Below, one piece after another: positions 63,267-64,000 of a stretch of 64,000 bases of DNA; position 1 is the first letter of the stretch; each line of letters opens with the position of its first letter. The notes beneath the pieces were generated by a model. The model was not told where the DNA came from and did not search any database. It saw only the letters and a program-made list of their open reading frames with translations. The translations under genes were made by a program, and so were the position numbers. This stretch comes from an uncultured Nitrospiraceae bacterium (GTDB taxonomy: Bacteria; Nitrospirota; Thermodesulfovibrionia; Thermodesulfovibrionales; Dissulfurispiraceae), in the NCBI GenBank assembly GCA_903822005.1, contig CAIJNL010000025.1, forward strand, positions 62,001-126,000, in the 5' to 3' direction.

Positions 63267-64000
63267 GTGATACGCCATACCTTTTCCCTGCTTAACGGAA
63301 TCGGCGAAAAACTGGAACGCAACCTGTGGGAAAGGGGCATTCTGACTTGGGACGATTTTATTAAAACGCCTGAAATAGAAGGAATAAGCCCTGAGAGAAA
63401 GAGCGCGTATGACGGCCTTCTTACGCATGCCTCCATAGAGCTTGGCGTCGGTAATGCCGAATATTTTGCCAGGATGCTCAAACGCAGCGAGCACTGGCGT
63501 CTTTTTGGGGTCTTTGGTTCTGAAGCAATAGGCATGGACATTGAGACCAACGGTCTTGTGCCGGGCGCAGGAGGCTACGCTACGGTAGTCGGACTGCATA
63601 ATGGACGCGAGAGCCGCTGTTTTGTGAGGGGCGATAATTTAACAGTTGAGGACCTTAACCGCGAACTGGCCGGCTATAAATGCCTTATAACGTTTTATGG
63701 AGCGGCATTCGATGTGCCCTTTCTGCTCAGGACCATGCCGGGCGTGAAATTCAACATACCCCATTTCGACCTCTGCTTTGCGGGCCGGCGGGTGCAGATG
63801 GAGGGGGGTCTCAAAAAAATCGAGGCCCAGCTGGGCATAACCCGCCACGAAAGCGTACAGGGCATGAACGGATATGATGCAGTCAAGCTTTGGGAGCAGG
63901 CCCGCAGGGGCAGCACTGAGGCAATGGACCGTCTCCTGACTTACAACATGGAAGACACCCGGCACCTGCTTACTATCGCTTCTGTGATATATGACAAGAT
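63267..64000 (+). CDS. RNase H-fold 3'-5' exonuclease-like protein (YprB type; 3' end outside window)
   Basis: Reading frame open to the window end (244 codons visible). GTG start with AAAAAAGGAG. The first 85 residues are helical and include an HhH-like NGIGEKLERNLWERGI; then a DEDD-type nuclease fold: GMDIETNG (DxE), FYGAAFDVPFL (second Asp), FDLCF, and YNMEDTRHL (last Asp, Y-type). Such YprB/RNase_H_2 proteins are predicted exonucleases; the role is unknown. Confidence 0.85.
   Translation, partial: MIRHTFSLLNGIGEKLERNLWERGILTWDDFIKTPEIEGISPERKSAYDGLLTHASIELGVGNAEYFARMLKRSEHWRLFGVFGSEAIGMDIETNGLVPGAGGYATVVGLHNGRESRCFVRGDNLTVEDLNRELAGYKCLITFYGAAFDVPFLLRTMPGVKFNIPHFDLCFAGRRVQMEGGLKKIEAQLGITRHESVQGMNGYDAVKLWEQARRGSTEAMDRLLTYNMEDTRHLLTIASVIYDK

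Noticed and set aside
1-64000. tRNA, rRNA, prophage or insertion-sequence content
   Set aside because: No transposase, integrase, phage structural gene, tRNA fold or rRNA stretch was recognised. The toxin/antitoxin pair and ferredoxin remnant alone do not define a mobile element.

Overview
The window looks like chromosomal DNA from an anaerobic, Gram-negative-type bacterium of roughly balanced base composition, most like the syntrophic or sulfate-reducing lineages (Desulfobacterota, possibly Nitrospirota). The reasons are sigma-54 enhancer-binding regulation, a diheme B-type fumarate reductase/succinate dehydrogenase in C-A-B order, a multimeric [FeFe] hydrogenase, GlnE, and many PAS/histidine-kinase proteins. 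This placement is inference; no rRNA or tRNA gene was seen.

Layout. (1) 1-13.7 kb is a C4-dicarboxylate module: a PAS sigma-54 activator (cut by the window edge), a HemN-like radical SAM protein, sdhCAB/frdCAB, a DAACS (DctA-like) and a DASS symporter, a CPA-type cation/proton antiporter, a VOC protein and malic enzyme. The sdh operon and the malic enzyme gene carry the same upstream architecture: a composite ATGTGGC / ATGTGGCGCCACAT site and, about 133 bp further on, a -24/-12 promoter. (2) 13.8-22.4 kb is a trimeric-type [FeFe] hydrogenase operon in which a signalling-like set (two DRTGG proteins, a PHP phosphoesterase, two GHKL ATPases) surrounds the structural genes. The HydB-like subunit is fused to a GltD/NfnB-like FAD-NAD(P)H module. 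(3) 22.4-40 kb is mixed: PAS sensor proteins and kinases, an L,D-transpeptidase and YcbK-like pair, small membrane proteins, a kinase/TPR response-regulator pair, an orphan OppB/OppC permease pair, glnE, a CBS protein and a hybrid kinase with an ABC-type substrate-binding sensor. (4) 40-58.7 kb is a dense catabolic island for an unidentified hydroxy- or amino-acid: Ldh-family dehydrogenase, hydrolase, GntR, MmgE/PrpD, fumarase/aspartase-superfamily lyase, two DcuC-like carriers, an aconitase homologue, two LarA nickel racemase homologues, a split altronate-dehydratase-type enzyme, a second GntR, an ACS-family MFS carrier and a mandelate-racemase-type dehydratase. AT-rich ATAATATAT sites lie at the promoters of this island. 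(5) 59-64 kb holds a MazF-type toxin/antitoxin pair, a ferredoxin remnant, a YoaK-like protein, a universal stress protein, another MFS carrier and the start of an RNase H-fold nuclease.

How it may fit together: hydroxy-dicarboxylates enter by several carriers, are racemised and dehydrated by the 40-58 kb enzymes to fumarate- or oxoacid-level intermediates, and are then reduced by fumarate reductase or oxidised through malic enzyme. Excess electrons would leave as H2 through the bifurcating-type hydrogenase. Family assignments are read from sequence motifs; the substrate assignments and the pathway are inference.
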